NCBI RefSeq assembly: GCF_000024005.1
Contig: NC_013132.1
Location: 8,550,001-8,614,000, forward strand
Length of the DNA: 64,000 nt
DNA from: Chitinophaga pinensis DSM 2588
GTDB lineage: Bacteria > Bacteroidota > Bacteroidia > Chitinophagales > Chitinophagaceae
Direction of reading: 5' to 3'
Shown here one piece after another: positions 44,491-53,241 of this stretch; the stretch's first letter is position 1, and every line of letters begins with the position of its first letter. The position numbers and the translations under genes are program-made. The notes under the pieces were generated by a model. The model made no database searches. It had not been told where the DNA came from and saw only the letters and a program-made list of their open reading frames with translations.

Positions 44491-44960
44491 TTTTTTTATT
44501 CTTTATTATTATGTTCGCTATACTGTGCATGAGTCGATAGTCTATCTTATATAGAAGTTCTACTTTTAAAAATGAATAATGCTGTAGAAGTTAATCATTA
44601 TCACTCATGTTAAATACATATCTGTCGTTACCAGTAGCACACACAAATTGAATGTTTTTACCAATTCACTAAAACTACTCCTGTATACCTCTTTGTTTTT
44701 TTGTGCCGTCATTCAACAACAGAATAATCAGATGATAATATGCGTCAAATGCATTATCTCGTTCAATGCAATAATAATCATTGTTAATTACACTTAGCAA
44801 ATTGATTGTTATTATGATTGACCTGCCGACAGTTACCCTTTACACCGTCACAAACATAGTAAACGTCGCTTATTGCAAATAAAAATAATTTACAAAAGAG
44901 CACTATTTACATAATTTGAAACCACAGTTTTTCTCCTTTTTTCATTAATTTCATCAACTG
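44491..44960. other. 470-bp AT-rich gap
   Basis: No gene seen on either strand. The place upstream of the higA remnant is where a toxin gene would be expected, but no HigB-like peptide can be read. The promoter of the helicase gene must lie near its end; no clear TAnnTTTG match was found. Confidence 0.5.
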
Positions 44961-47423
44961 ATGAAAAACAAAGCGCGCGGATGGCAGGTGATCATAGAAT
45001 GGCTGGCTGCAAGAGACAGAAAGCCCTTTACATTCCAGGAAGAAGCCTGGAAACATTACATGCAGGGCAAATCAGGCCTTGTCAACGCCCCTACCGGTTA
45101 CGGTAAAACCTTCTCACTTTTCCTGGGTGTTGTAATCGACTGGATCAATAAACATCCGGATGATTACCAAGAGAAAACAAAGAACGGTCTGCAAATGCTG
45201 TGGATCACTCCGCTACGTGCACTGGCAAAAGATATTGCCCGCGCCATGGAGGAAGTACTGCAGGAACTCAATATGCCCTGGCAGGTAGGCATCCGCAGTG
45301 GAGATACGCCCATATCTACCCGGCAGCAGCAAAAGAAGATGATGCCGGAGATCCTGCTTATTACACCGGAAAGTCTGCACCTCCTGATGGGGCAAAAAGA
45401 ATATCCCAAGGTATTTACACACCTGACGACCGTCGTGGCGGATGAATGGCATGAATTGCTGGGCAGCAAACGCGGCGTTATGGTGGAACTGGGTCTCAGC
45501 AGACTCCGTGGACTGGCGAAAAAGGCAGGTCGTCCGCCACTGAAGGTATGGGGTATATCTGCAACGATTGGCAACCTGGATGAAGCGCTGGATGTACTGC
45601 TCGGTCAGCCGGATCCGGAAGCTGTCATTATACGCGCCAAACTGGATAAGAAGATCGAACTACAGAGCATCTTACCCGATGAAATTGAGAAATTCCCTTG
45701 GGCAGGTCACTTAGGCACCAAGCTGCTGTATAAAGCGCTGCCGGTGATCATGAACAGCAAAACGACACTTATATTCACCAATGTCCGTTCCCAGACGGAG
45801 ATCTGGTACCAGGAAATTTTAAGGCAATGCCCCGAACTGGCAGGCGCTATTGCGATTCACCATGGTTCCATTGATATGGAACTACGTGTGTGGGTGGAAG
45901 AAGCGCTGCATACCGGCGTACTGAAAGCGGTGGTGTGTACCTCCAGCCTTGACCTGGGCGTAGACTTCCGTCCGGTAGATACCGTTATCCAGGTCGGCAG
46001 TCCGAAAGGAGTTGCCCGTTTCCTCCAACGCGCAGGCCGAAGCGGTCACCAGCCAGGAGCTACCAGTAAAATATGGTTCCTTCCCACCCACAGTCTTGAA
46101 CTGGTAGAAGCCGCAGCACTGAAAGCTGCCATGGAAGAACAGCTGGTGGAAAGCCGTATACCCATCGTGCTTGCTTACGACGTATTGTTGCAATACCTGA
46201 TGACATTAGGCATTTCTGATGGCTTCCATGCAACTGAAATATGGGAGGAAATTACCAACACCTTTTGCTTCCGCGATGTAACAGAAGATGAATGGGCCTG
46301 GATGCTGGCATTTCTAAGCACCGGCGGAGATGCACTTTACAGCTACGATGAATTCAAAAAGCTGGAAAGAGAAGGCGACTTTTTCATCTGTCGCAGCCGT
46401 ATGCTGGCGATGCGCCACCGACTGCATATCGGTACGATTGTAAGCGACGCCATGCTGAAAGTAAAATTTATGAGCGGCGGTTTCATCGGCATGATAGAAG
46501 AATGGTTTGTTGCCCGTCTGCAGCCCGGAGATGCCTTCAGTCTGGGCGGACGCACACTGGAATTTGCCATGATCAAAGACATGACGGTACTGGTGCGTAA
46601 ATCCAATGCCAAACGTGCCATTGTACCCAGCTGGATGGGAGGACGTTTACCCCTTTCTGCCAATCTGGGTAAAATGCTGCGCCGCACTTATAACGAAGCA
46701 TTATCCGGCAAATCAGATATGCCGGAGATCAAAATATTACAGCCCTTATTCGACTTACAGGAACGGCTTTCTCACATACCCAAGGACAATGAACTGCTGA
46801 TCGAAATGATCACTACCCGTGATGGTTATCACATGTTTGTCTATCCTTTTGAAGGGCGACTGGTACACGAAGTAATGGCGGCACTGCTGGCTTACCGTAT
46901 CAGTAAACGGCAGCCGATCACTTTCTCCATGGCCATGAATGACTATGGTTTTGAATTGCTGTCAGATCAGCCGATTCCGGTAAGTGAAGGAGATGTACAC
47001 GATCTTTTCTCTCTGGAAAATCTGACTATTGATCTACAGGCCAGTGTCAACTCAACAGAGATGGCCCGCAGGAAATTCAGGGATATAGCAGTTATCGCAG
47101 GACTGATCTTCCAGGGGTATCCCGGCAAACATAAAGCCAGCCGGCACCTGCAATCATCAGCCTCATTACTGTTCAATGTATTCAAGGATTATGATCCGCA
47201 GAACCTGTTGTTACGACAGGCATTCAATGAAGCCTTTTTCTATCAGATGGAAGAAGCCAGGTTACGGGAAAGCCTGGACCGTATTTACAACAGCAATATC
47301 ATCATTACGGAACCTGAAAGCCTGACACCTTTCTGTTTCCCGATAAAAGTAGATAGTTTAAGGGAAAACCTGACCAGCGAAAAACTGGAGGACAGAATCA
47401 AAAAAATGCGTCCGCAGTTTTAG
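44961..47423 (+). CDS. Ligase-associated DEXH-box helicase (Lhr-core-like)
   Basis: An 820-residue superfamily 2 helicase. Walker A APTGYGKT (43-50), ITPLRALAKD (Ia), ITPESLH, motif II DEWH (161-164), SATIG (III), and in RecA domain 2 TNVRSQTE, TSSLDLGVDF and QRAGRSGHQPG. A winged-helix and the Lhr-core C-terminal region follow. It lacks the long extra C-terminal domain of full Lhr. It is the helicase of the exonuclease/ligase/phosphoesterase repair set, here 4 kb away from the ligase and exonuclease genes, and is followed by pdeM after 32 bp. Confidence 0.94.
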   Translation: MKNKARGWQVIIEWLAARDRKPFTFQEEAWKHYMQGKSGLVNAPTGYGKTFSLFLGVVIDWINKHPDDYQEKTKNGLQMLWITPLRALAKDIARAMEEVLQELNMPWQVGIRSGDTPISTRQQQKKMMPEILLITPESLHLLMGQKEYPKVFTHLTTVVADEWHELLGSKRGVMVELGLSRLRGLAKKAGRPPLKVWGISATIGNLDEALDVLLGQPDPEAVIIRAKLDKKIELQSILPDEIEKFPWAGHLGTKLLYKALPVIMNSKTTLIFTNVRSQTEIWYQEILRQCPELAGAIAIHHGSIDMELRVWVEEALHTGVLKAVVCTSSLDLGVDFRPVDTVIQVGSPKGVARFLQRAGRSGHQPGATSKIWFLPTHSLELVEAAALKAAMEEQLVESRIPIVLAYDVLLQYLMTLGISDGFHATEIWEEITNTFCFRDVTEDEWAWMLAFLSTGGDALYSYDEFKKLEREGDFFICRSRMLAMRHRLHIGTIVSDAMLKVKFMSGGFIGMIEEWFVARLQPGDAFSLGGRTLEFAMIKDMTVLVRKSNAKRAIVPSWMGGRLPLSANLGKMLRRTYNEALSGKSDMPEIKILQPLFDLQERLSHIPKDNELLIEMITTRDGYHMFVYPFEGRLVHEVMAALLAYRISKRQPITFSMAMNDYGFELLSDQPIPVSEGDVHDLFSLENLTIDLQASVNSTEMARRKFRDIAVIAGLIFQGYPGKHKASRHLQSSASLLFNVFKDYDPQNLLLRQAFNEAFFYQMEEARLRESLDRIYNSNIIITEPESLTPFCFPIKVDSLRENLTSEKLEDRIKKMRPQF

Positions 47424-47455
47424 TTTAACAGGGATAATGTAGTTTTACCGAAGAT

Positions 47456-48103
47456 ATGGAGGATGTGATTTACAGGTACCAGGACCAGACCTGGCATTTA
47501 TCGCCACACAGGGCTATTTTCTGGCAGGAAGAACAGGCGTTGATCGTATCAGATCTGCACCTGGGCAAAGGCACACATTTCAGGAAAGCAGGAATCGCCG
47601 TTCCTGCCAATATCGGGCAGAATGACCTGTACCGGCTGCAACTACTGATCACTGCTTACAATCCTTCACAGATCATCATTGTAGGCGATATGTTTCACAG
47701 TCGTGAGAACAATGACGTCGCTTATTTCAGACTCTGGCGACAACAGTTTGCCAATATCTCTTTCAAACTGGTAAAAGGTAATCACGATATATTACCTGAT
47801 GCAATATACGCCACTTTGAATCTTGAAGTGTTTGATACACTCTGCATCCGCGACATACATTTCGTACATGAGCCCTGCGAAGAGGGAGATGCGCCAGGAT
47901 ACACCTTTTCCGGTCACCTGCACCCGAGTGTAGTAGTCGCCGGCGCTGGCAGACAACGACTACGTCTGCCCTGCTTCTACTTCGGAAAACATTGCAGCAT
48001 ATTGCCTGCTTTTGGCCGTTTTACGGGCCTCGCTACCTTAGAACCTGCACTGGATGAGGCAGTATTTGTTATTGCTGAAAACAGCGTCTTAAAAGTCAAT
48101 TAA
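47456..48103 (+). CDS. pdeM: Ligase-associated DNA damage response phosphoesterase PdeM
   Basis: A 215-residue calcineurin-like metallophosphoesterase. The metal motifs are SDLHLGKG (Asp33, His35), VGDMFHSREN, VKGNHDI and FSGHLHPS. In characterised clusters this protein is a manganese-dependent nuclease/phosphodiesterase acting with the Lhr-core helicase. Its stop shares a base with the ATG of the next gene (TAATG). Confidence 0.93.
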   Translation: MEDVIYRYQDQTWHLSPHRAIFWQEEQALIVSDLHLGKGTHFRKAGIAVPANIGQNDLYRLQLLITAYNPSQIIIVGDMFHSRENNDVAYFRLWRQQFANISFKLVKGNHDILPDAIYATLNLEVFDTLCIRDIHFVHEPCEEGDAPGYTFSGHLHPSVVVAGAGRQRLRLPCFYFGKHCSILPAFGRFTGLATLEPALDEAVFVIAENSVLKVN

Positions 48104-49002
48104 TGCTGGTTGCCTACGATCCCATATTTGCACATCCGCTTCCTGAAGGACACCGCTTTCCGATGGTCAAGTATGAACTGATTCCCGCACAATTGTTACG
48201 GGAAGGTATTATCAGCGAACAGCAACTACATATACCAGCTCCGGCTGAGGAATCTACTATCCTGCTCACACACACCGCACATTACTGGCAACAATTACAA
48301 CACCAGACATTATCTGATAAAGAACAAAGACGTATTGGTCTGCCGCAATCACCGGCATTGACCTTGAGAGAAATCGTGATCAGTCAGGGTACAATCGACT
48401 GTGCATTACATGCCATGGAACATGGTGTTGCCCTGAATGTAGCCGGTGGTACGCATCACGCATTTGCAGATCGTGGAGAAGGCTTCTGTTTGCTGAATGA
48501 CTTTGCCATTGCCGCAAACTATCTGTTACATCAGCAACTGGTGAAAAAAGTATTGATCATTGATCTCGATGTACACCAGGGAAATGGCACTGCTGCCTTA
48601 TTTGAAGGCAGACCGGAAGTCTATACTTTCAGTATGCATGGCGCACACAATTATCCATTTCACAAAGAAGTATCCGACTGGGATGTGCCCTTACCGGATG
48701 GTATGAACGATGTTGATTACCTGCGTACGCTCGGTGAATGTCTTCCCGTGTTGATCAATAAAGTAAAACCTGATATTGTATTTTATCTGTCGGGTGTGGA
48801 TATCCTGCAAACCGACCGTTATGGCAAATTGCAGGTAACACATGAAGGTTGCCGTAAGCGGGATGAAATGGTCTTTCATACCTTAAAGCAGCATGGTATT
48901 CCTTGTACAGTAGCTATGGGCGGTGGATATTCCACACAGATCAGGGACATTGTAAATGCGCATTGTAATACATTCAGAACAGCAGCGGAAATCTGGGGAT
49001 AA
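48103..49002 (+). CDS. Histone deacetylase-family (class IIa/AcuC-like) deacetylase
   Basis: A 299-residue arginase-fold hydrolase. GGTHHAFADRGEGFCLLNDFAIAA contains the tandem His pair, VLIIDLDVHQGNGTA the zinc Asp and His, and YLSGVDILQTDRYGKL the second Asp; the C-terminal GGGYS glycine loop is present. The active site looks complete. Bacterial members remove acetyl groups from small amines or proteins. Translation is probably coupled to pdeM through the TAATG overlap. Confidence 0.92.
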   Translation: MLVAYDPIFAHPLPEGHRFPMVKYELIPAQLLREGIISEQQLHIPAPAEESTILLTHTAHYWQQLQHQTLSDKEQRRIGLPQSPALTLREIVISQGTIDCALHAMEHGVALNVAGGTHHAFADRGEGFCLLNDFAIAANYLLHQQLVKKVLIIDLDVHQGNGTAALFEGRPEVYTFSMHGAHNYPFHKEVSDWDVPLPDGMNDVDYLRTLGECLPVLINKVKPDIVFYLSGVDILQTDRYGKLQVTHEGCRKRDEMVFHTLKQHGIPCTVAMGGGYSTQIRDIVNAHCNTFRTAAEIWG

Positions 49003-49210
49003 TTTTGCTTTGCAACCATCATTTAATATCACATTCTCCGGTAAAATTGTTTGCACATGTATGCCTCATTTTCAGCGAATCATTTATCACCGGTATACAC
49101 ATATGTAAATAGCCAGAAAGCTACTATCTGTACAGATTATGCACATTATCCACATCATGAAACCCGCTCTCATTGCTGGAAATACACTTATATCTTCGTT
49201 GCATACCCTT

Positions 49211-49280
49211 ATTACGCCGTTATTACACCCATATTTCTTCGATCAGGAACGGACAAATATGGGCATAATAACGGCGTAAT
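49211..49280. repeat. Long inverted repeat, 26-bp arms
   Basis: Arms 49211-49236 and 49255-49280 pair at 24 of 26 positions around an 18-base loop. They contain ATTACGCCGTTATT and its complement. No U-run follows on either strand. Confidence 0.82.
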
Positions 49281-49600
49281 GACGGTATAATCGGCCATTC
49301 AGACACTTGACAACGGGCACTTACTGAATTAACAAATAACTAATTGAAAATCAGCCTTAAGCAACACAACAACAAACCCTTTAAGTAAGATATTCCCCGG
49401 GTATTCCGCAGCCCTGTTAATCTTTGTAATAGCTAAACGATACTTCCTGTTAATCAAGGCATAACATCCCAAACATATTGCACATCATAACGCCTTTCTC
49501 TTACCAGAAAACACACCTGTACTAATACTTGGCAATATCTAAACAACACCTCACTATTGCTTACACACGCTATTCACACCATTCCAGCAACAAACAAAAC

Positions 49601-49636
49601 GGCGAATGATCATCTGTATCCAGATAACCATTCGCC
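49601..49636 (-). terminator. Terminator of the S24 regulator gene
   Basis: GGCGAATG and CATTCGCC, with further pairing inside (ATCTG-GATA-CAGAT on the minus strand), followed on the minus strand by GTTTTGTTTG. Confidence 0.72.
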
Positions 49637-49711
49637 ATTAATATTTTTAACGAATCATTTCACAAGCTGTGGGGGGACTACGAACATTGCTGTTGAAAGA
49701 TCAAAAGATCA

Positions 49712-50464
49712 TCAGTCTTTAATACGCTTCTTCAGCATACTCACCTGATCCTGCAGGTGGCTTACCATATCAGCAAGATGATTCACACTAAGACGGCTCT
49801 GCTGACCACTTTTGCTGATAACAGCGTCTGACTGCCAGAGTTCCAGTACATCTTCCATACCTACCGCATAAGGTTCATACTGCGGATTATCAGAAACAAG
49901 CGTGATCTTACTTTTACTACGGTTGGTCTTGAGGATACGTTTATACACAATACCCTCGCGGTTAGTCACAACGATATAAGCTTCATTGTTGCGGATCTCA
50001 TCCCAGCCATCTACTTTGTGACATACGATCACGGAACCGGAAGGTGTTGGCAGCATGGAATCCCCAGCTATTTCAAACGCCCTGTAATTACCGGCGCCCA
50101 TCATCGGCAAAGTAAAGGTGTTCAGCTCTTCGATGAATTCATCATCATTATAGCCGGCGAGATAACCAGCGGCTGCTTTTACGGGGACGAACTCAATGAC
50201 CTGCCGGTCGCTGCCCATTTTCTGCTGCCTGCGTTTCTCCAGGAAACTTTCCTTCTGAGAGCCTACATCGCGACGTAACAAATCATCAATGGATATACGG
50301 AACATGTCACTGACCAGTTCCAATACTTCTGTGCGGGGTTCTGCGCGTTCTTCTTCGTAAGCACCGAGCAGGGAGCGTTTGATACCTAATTTATCAGCAA
50401 ACTCCTGCTGCGTCCAGCCCTTCTGCTTGCGCAGGAACTTCAGATTGCGGCATACTATGGACAT
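49712..50464 (-). CDS. HTH/S24-peptidase regulator, LexA-like
   Basis: A 250-residue regulator. Residues 5-60 are an XRE-type helix-turn-helix (LRKQKGWTQQEFADKLGIKRSLLGAYEEERAEP). The C-terminal half is a LexA/UmuD-type S24 peptidase with the Ser136/Lys175 dyad (AGDSMLPT, VYKRI). KAAAGY around 97-101 offers an Ala-Gly (99-100) bond as the probable self-cleavage site. A short coiled-coil tail ends the protein. It carries paired CTAA-N5-TTAG sites over its own promoter, and the same pair lies on the dinB promoter, so it is probably the damage-responsive repressor of both. The stress signal is inferred. Confidence 0.9.
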   Translation of the reverse strand: MSIVCRNLKFLRKQKGWTQQEFADKLGIKRSLLGAYEEERAEPRTEVLELVSDMFRISIDDLLRRDVGSQKESFLEKRRQQKMGSDRQVIEFVPVKAAAGYLAGYNDDEFIEELNTFTLPMMGAGNYRAFEIAGDSMLPTPSGSVIVCHKVDGWDEIRNNEAYIVVTNREGIVYKRILKTNRSKSKITLVSDNPQYEPYAVGMEDVLELWQSDAVISKSGQQSRLSVNHLADMVSHLQDQVSMLKKRIKD

Positions 50465-50467
50465 AAT

Positions 50468-50500
50468 CTAAATAATTTAGTACATTACTAACAAAATTAG
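50468..50500. promoter_or_regulatory. Paired CTAA-N5-TTAG operators on the S24 regulator promoter
   Basis: CTAAATAATTTAG (50468-50480) and CTAACAAAATTAG (50488-50500) start 20 bp apart, two helical turns. On the minus strand the second site contains the -7 box TAATTTTG (50492-50499), so occupation would block transcription: autorepression. Confidence 0.78.
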
Positions 50501-50545
50501 CATATAATTTTTATAATTACCAAATATATTCCGGTCAGCTTAACT

Positions 50546-50553
50546 TATTTTTG
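50546..50553 (+). promoter_or_regulatory. -7 box of the membrane protein gene
   Basis: TATTTTTG matches TAnnTTTG, 36 bp before the ATG at 50590. It does not overlap the CTAA/TTAG sites. Confidence 0.5.
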
Positions 50554-50589
50554 CCCCGTAAAATCGTAAAATCCAACTCAATATTTATT

Positions 50590-51048
50590 ATGGACACCTT
50601 GGTAACTATTCACTCCCTGTTAAGATGGGCAATTGTGCTGACCGGTATATGGGCAATTATCCGCGCAATCAGAGGCGTTAGTGGCAACTCAGCTTACACC
50701 GCCGCTGATAAAAAAGCAGGCCTTTTCTTTATGATCTCTCTCGATATTCAGTTACTCGTAGGGATCGTACTGTATTTCATCAGCCCAATGGCGATGAAAG
50801 CATTTCAGTCTATGGGTGGAGAAGTAATGCGCCAGGCGCCATACCGCTACTTCGCTGTAGAACACGCCTTCGCTGCTATCATCGCGATTGCACTGGTACA
50901 CATCGGCCGTTCTAAAGTAAAGAAAGCAGGTTCCGATGCTCAGCGACATAAACTGTCCCTGATATTCTTTCTGCTTGCACTGGTAATACTGGCTGCACGC
51001 GTTCCATGGCCATGGACGGCAATGGGTGCTGGCAGAGGATGGTTCTAA
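50590..51048 (+). CDS. Small four-helix membrane protein
   Basis: A 152-residue inner-membrane protein with four hydrophobic segments (about 8-28, 43-63, 85-103, 115-135) and several intramembrane-edge histidines (IHSLLRW, VEHAFAA, LVHIGR), a layout seen in heme-b-binding or cytochrome b561-like small proteins. Not identified further. The ATG at 50590 is used; upstream codons lie in the promoter. Divergent from the S24 regulator. Confidence 0.75.
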   Translation: MDTLVTIHSLLRWAIVLTGIWAIIRAIRGVSGNSAYTAADKKAGLFFMISLDIQLLVGIVLYFISPMAMKAFQSMGGEVMRQAPYRYFAVEHAFAAIIAIALVHIGRSKVKKAGSDAQRHKLSLIFFLLALVILAARVPWPWTAMGAGRGWF

Positions 51049-51067
51049 TCTGAAAGCAATACAAAAC

Positions 51068-51117
51068 ATAAAAGCAGAAGCCGCCTCCAACTATCAGGAG
51101 GCGGCTTCTGCTTTTAT
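51068..51117. terminator. Strong bidirectional terminator
   Basis: A 21-bp perfect stem (51068-51088 with 51097-51117), 8-base loop, GC-rich core CCGCCTCC and T/A runs on both sides. It serves the membrane protein gene and the convergent SdpI-like gene. Confidence 0.9.
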
Positions 51118-51137
51118 TTGTAGACCACTTTTTGCTG

Positions 51138-51815
51138 CTATCCTTTGTCCGTGTAAAAAAGACGATATGAATAAATATAAGGCAAGGCCGCCAGTATCCC
51201 CCCGATAAAAATCAACAGGAAAGTACCCGTTACCACCGGCAGGAAGAATCCAGCTATAATGGTCGCCGCACCTGTACATACCCACAGCGTACCCGCAAAT
51301 GCATGCGTTTCCCGCCATATTTCTTCGCTTTTTAATGTCCAGGGTGTTCTTACCCCGACAAAGTAGTTAGGCTCCACCTTGCGCAGGAAAAGGCCGATTA
51401 CGCCGATCAGCAGTCCCGTTCCCGTAAATACCCAACGCTCTATCACAAAAGGATGTCCCTGGCTGGCCATAAAGATAATGGCAGCCGTAAAGATCGCCAG
51501 ATAGATGTGGATCATAAACCGGATCTGATAGTACTTTCGCTGAAATAACGTCATTTCCTGTTGATGGATCTCCGCCTCGTCTTCCACGTGCGGAATGTAC
51601 CTGAACAAAAAGTATAACAATAGATTAGTGAGGAATAAAAAGGTCATCAGTAAAAGAAAGTCCCCCTTGCTGCCAACACGGTCTGCCACTCCATTTACAC
51701 TGAAGTTAGTCGGCATAATGCTCGGTAGGGAAGGCCAGATGATTCCCAGATAAACCATCGGCAGCACCAATAATAACAATAACAGCAGTTCCTGGCCAAT
51801 ATCAGGCTTTTTCAT
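51138..51815 (-). CDS. SdpI-family membrane protein (DUF1648 + SdpI)
   Basis: A 225-residue protein with about six membrane helices. The N-terminal DUF1648 segment (LPSIMPTNFSVNGVADRVGSK) is followed by the SdpI signature (EPNYFVGVRTPWTLKSEEIWRETHAFAG). SdpI of B. subtilis is the immunity/signal protein of the SdpC toxin; most other members have unknown function. No toxin gene is visible. Start at 51815 (MKKPDIGQELL). Confidence 0.85.
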   Translation of the reverse strand: MKKPDIGQELLLLLLLVLPMVYLGIIWPSLPSIMPTNFSVNGVADRVGSKGDFLLLMTFLFLTNLLLYFLFRYIPHVEDEAEIHQQEMTLFQRKYYQIRFMIHIYLAIFTAAIIFMASQGHPFVIERWVFTGTGLLIGVIGLFLRKVEPNYFVGVRTPWTLKSEEIWRETHAFAGTLWVCTGAATIIAGFFLPVVTGTFLLIFIGGILAALPYIYSYRLFYTDKG

Positions 51816-51924
51816 GAGAAAGTGTTTTGTTTGAAAGTATCGTGACAAATAGCGTACCCGCTTGTGGCACTCATATAGTTAATAACCATTATCCCCGCCA
51901 ATTTGTTATTAATTGTTAATCCTG

Positions 51925-51964
51925 CTAATAAAATTAGTATCAACTAAATTTATTAGTAAATTTG
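51925..51964 (+). promoter_or_regulatory. Paired CTAA-N5-TTAG operators and -7 box of dinB
   Basis: CTAATAAAATTAG (51925-51937) and CTAAATTTATTAG (51944-51956) start 19 bp apart; the second directly abuts the -7 box TAAATTTG (51957-51964). The layout matches the pair on the S24 regulator promoter and fits repression of the translesion operon. Confidence 0.78.
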
Positions 51965-52016
51965 TATGACGGGAGGGTTCACAGGGATCATCTTTTCATG
52001 ACCATTATTAACTTCT

Positions 52017-53231
52017 ATGATTTCTTTGCAACACAGGTCCATCGCTCATTTCGACATGGATAGCTTCTTCGTATCAGTGGAATGCAGGGACGATAACAGC
52101 CTGAAAGGAAAACCACTGCTTGTCGGCGGTATGAGTGACCGGGGCGTTGTAGCTGCCTGCAGTTACGAAGCCCGCCGCTATGGGATTCATTCGGCCATGC
52201 CCATGAAGGTTGCACTTAAATTGTGCCCGCACGCCATCGTCAGAAGAGGCGACGTGGAAAAATACAGCCAGATCTCCCGTGAAGTAACCGGACTCATAGC
52301 TGATAAAGCCCCCCTCTACGAGAAATCATCCATAGATGAATTCTATCTCGACCTCACCGGTATGGACAAATTCTTCGGTTCTATGAAATGGACCACCGAA
52401 CTACGCCAGTATATTATGCGGGAAACACAACTGCCGGTTTCCTTCGGGCTCGCCTCCAACAAAATGATCTCTAAAGTGGCTACCAACGAGGCTAAACCCA
52501 ATGGTCAGCTGGAAATACTCTTTGGCAATGAAAAATCTTTCCTCGCTCCTATGCCGGTGGAAAAACTCCCCATGGTGGGTAAGGAAACAGCCAGCCAGCT
52601 GCGCCGTCGCGGAGTAGAAACCGTAAAAACCCTGAGCGAAATACCGCTCTCCCTGCTGGAAGCCTGGCTGGGGAAGAATGGTATCTCCCTCTGGAACAAA
52701 GCCAATGGTATTGACGAGTCTCCCGTTGTGCCCTACCATGAACAAAAGTCTATCTCTACCGAAAACACCTTCCATACCGACACCATCGATATGCAGTTCA
52801 TACATGCGGAACTCGTGCGTATGACGGAAAAAATCGCCTTCGAACTCAGACAACAGGATAAACTCACCGGTTGTGTCACCGTCAAAATCCGCTATTCTGA
52901 TTTTGAAACCGTAACAAAACAGATGACCATACCCTATTCCAGCAGCGATCATGTGCTATTGGAAAAGGTAAAAGAACTATTTACTAAACTATATGACAGA
53001 AGACTCCTTATCCGTCTGATAGGGGTACGCTTCAGTCACCTGGTACATGGTAACCATCAGATCAGCCTCTTTGATGATACACAGGAAATGATCTCCCTTT
53101 ACCAGGCCATAGACAATATAAAAAACCGCTTCGGATGGCAATACCTGATGCGGGGTACCAACGCCGCTCCCCAGTCAAAAAAAGGGGACATAAAACAGCG
53201 GGATATCATGCCGTATCCAAAAGTGAGATAA
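52017..53231 (+). CDS. dinB: Y-family DNA polymerase IV (DinB)
   Basis: A 404-residue translesion polymerase. The catalytic acidic residues are Asp13 in HFDMDSFF and Asp107-Glu108 in SSIDEFYLD. Steric-gate region, thumb (PMVGKETASQLRRRGV) and little-finger domain are present; QISLFDD (348-354) is a beta-clamp-binding motif. It starts an operon with a DnaE2-like polymerase after 10 bp, and its promoter carries the S24-type operators. Damage-inducible mutagenic synthesis is the likely role. Confidence 0.94.
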   Translation: MISLQHRSIAHFDMDSFFVSVECRDDNSLKGKPLLVGGMSDRGVVAACSYEARRYGIHSAMPMKVALKLCPHAIVRRGDVEKYSQISREVTGLIADKAPLYEKSSIDEFYLDLTGMDKFFGSMKWTTELRQYIMRETQLPVSFGLASNKMISKVATNEAKPNGQLEILFGNEKSFLAPMPVEKLPMVGKETASQLRRRGVETVKTLSEIPLSLLEAWLGKNGISLWNKANGIDESPVVPYHEQKSISTENTFHTDTIDMQFIHAELVRMTEKIAFELRQQDKLTGCVTVKIRYSDFETVTKQMTIPYSSSDHVLLEKVKELFTKLYDRRLLIRLIGVRFSHLVHGNHQISLFDDTQEMISLYQAIDNIKNRFGWQYLMRGTNAAPQSKKGDIKQRDIMPYPKVR

Positions 53232-53241
53232 ACCAACGCTT

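Larger units (their letters stand above)
49003..49711. other. 709-bp non-coding gap
   Basis: No convincing gene. It contains a large inverted repeat (49211-49280) and a minus-strand terminator for the S24 regulator (49601-49636). Otherwise nothing seen. Confidence 0.55.

Noticed and set aside
44491..44960. HigB toxin gene next to the higA remnant
   Set aside because: No frame on either strand shows the RelE/HigB pattern.
49051..49290. 79-codon open frame overlapping the inverted repeat at 49.2 kb
   Set aside because: Its second half is just the repeat; no motif or promoter.
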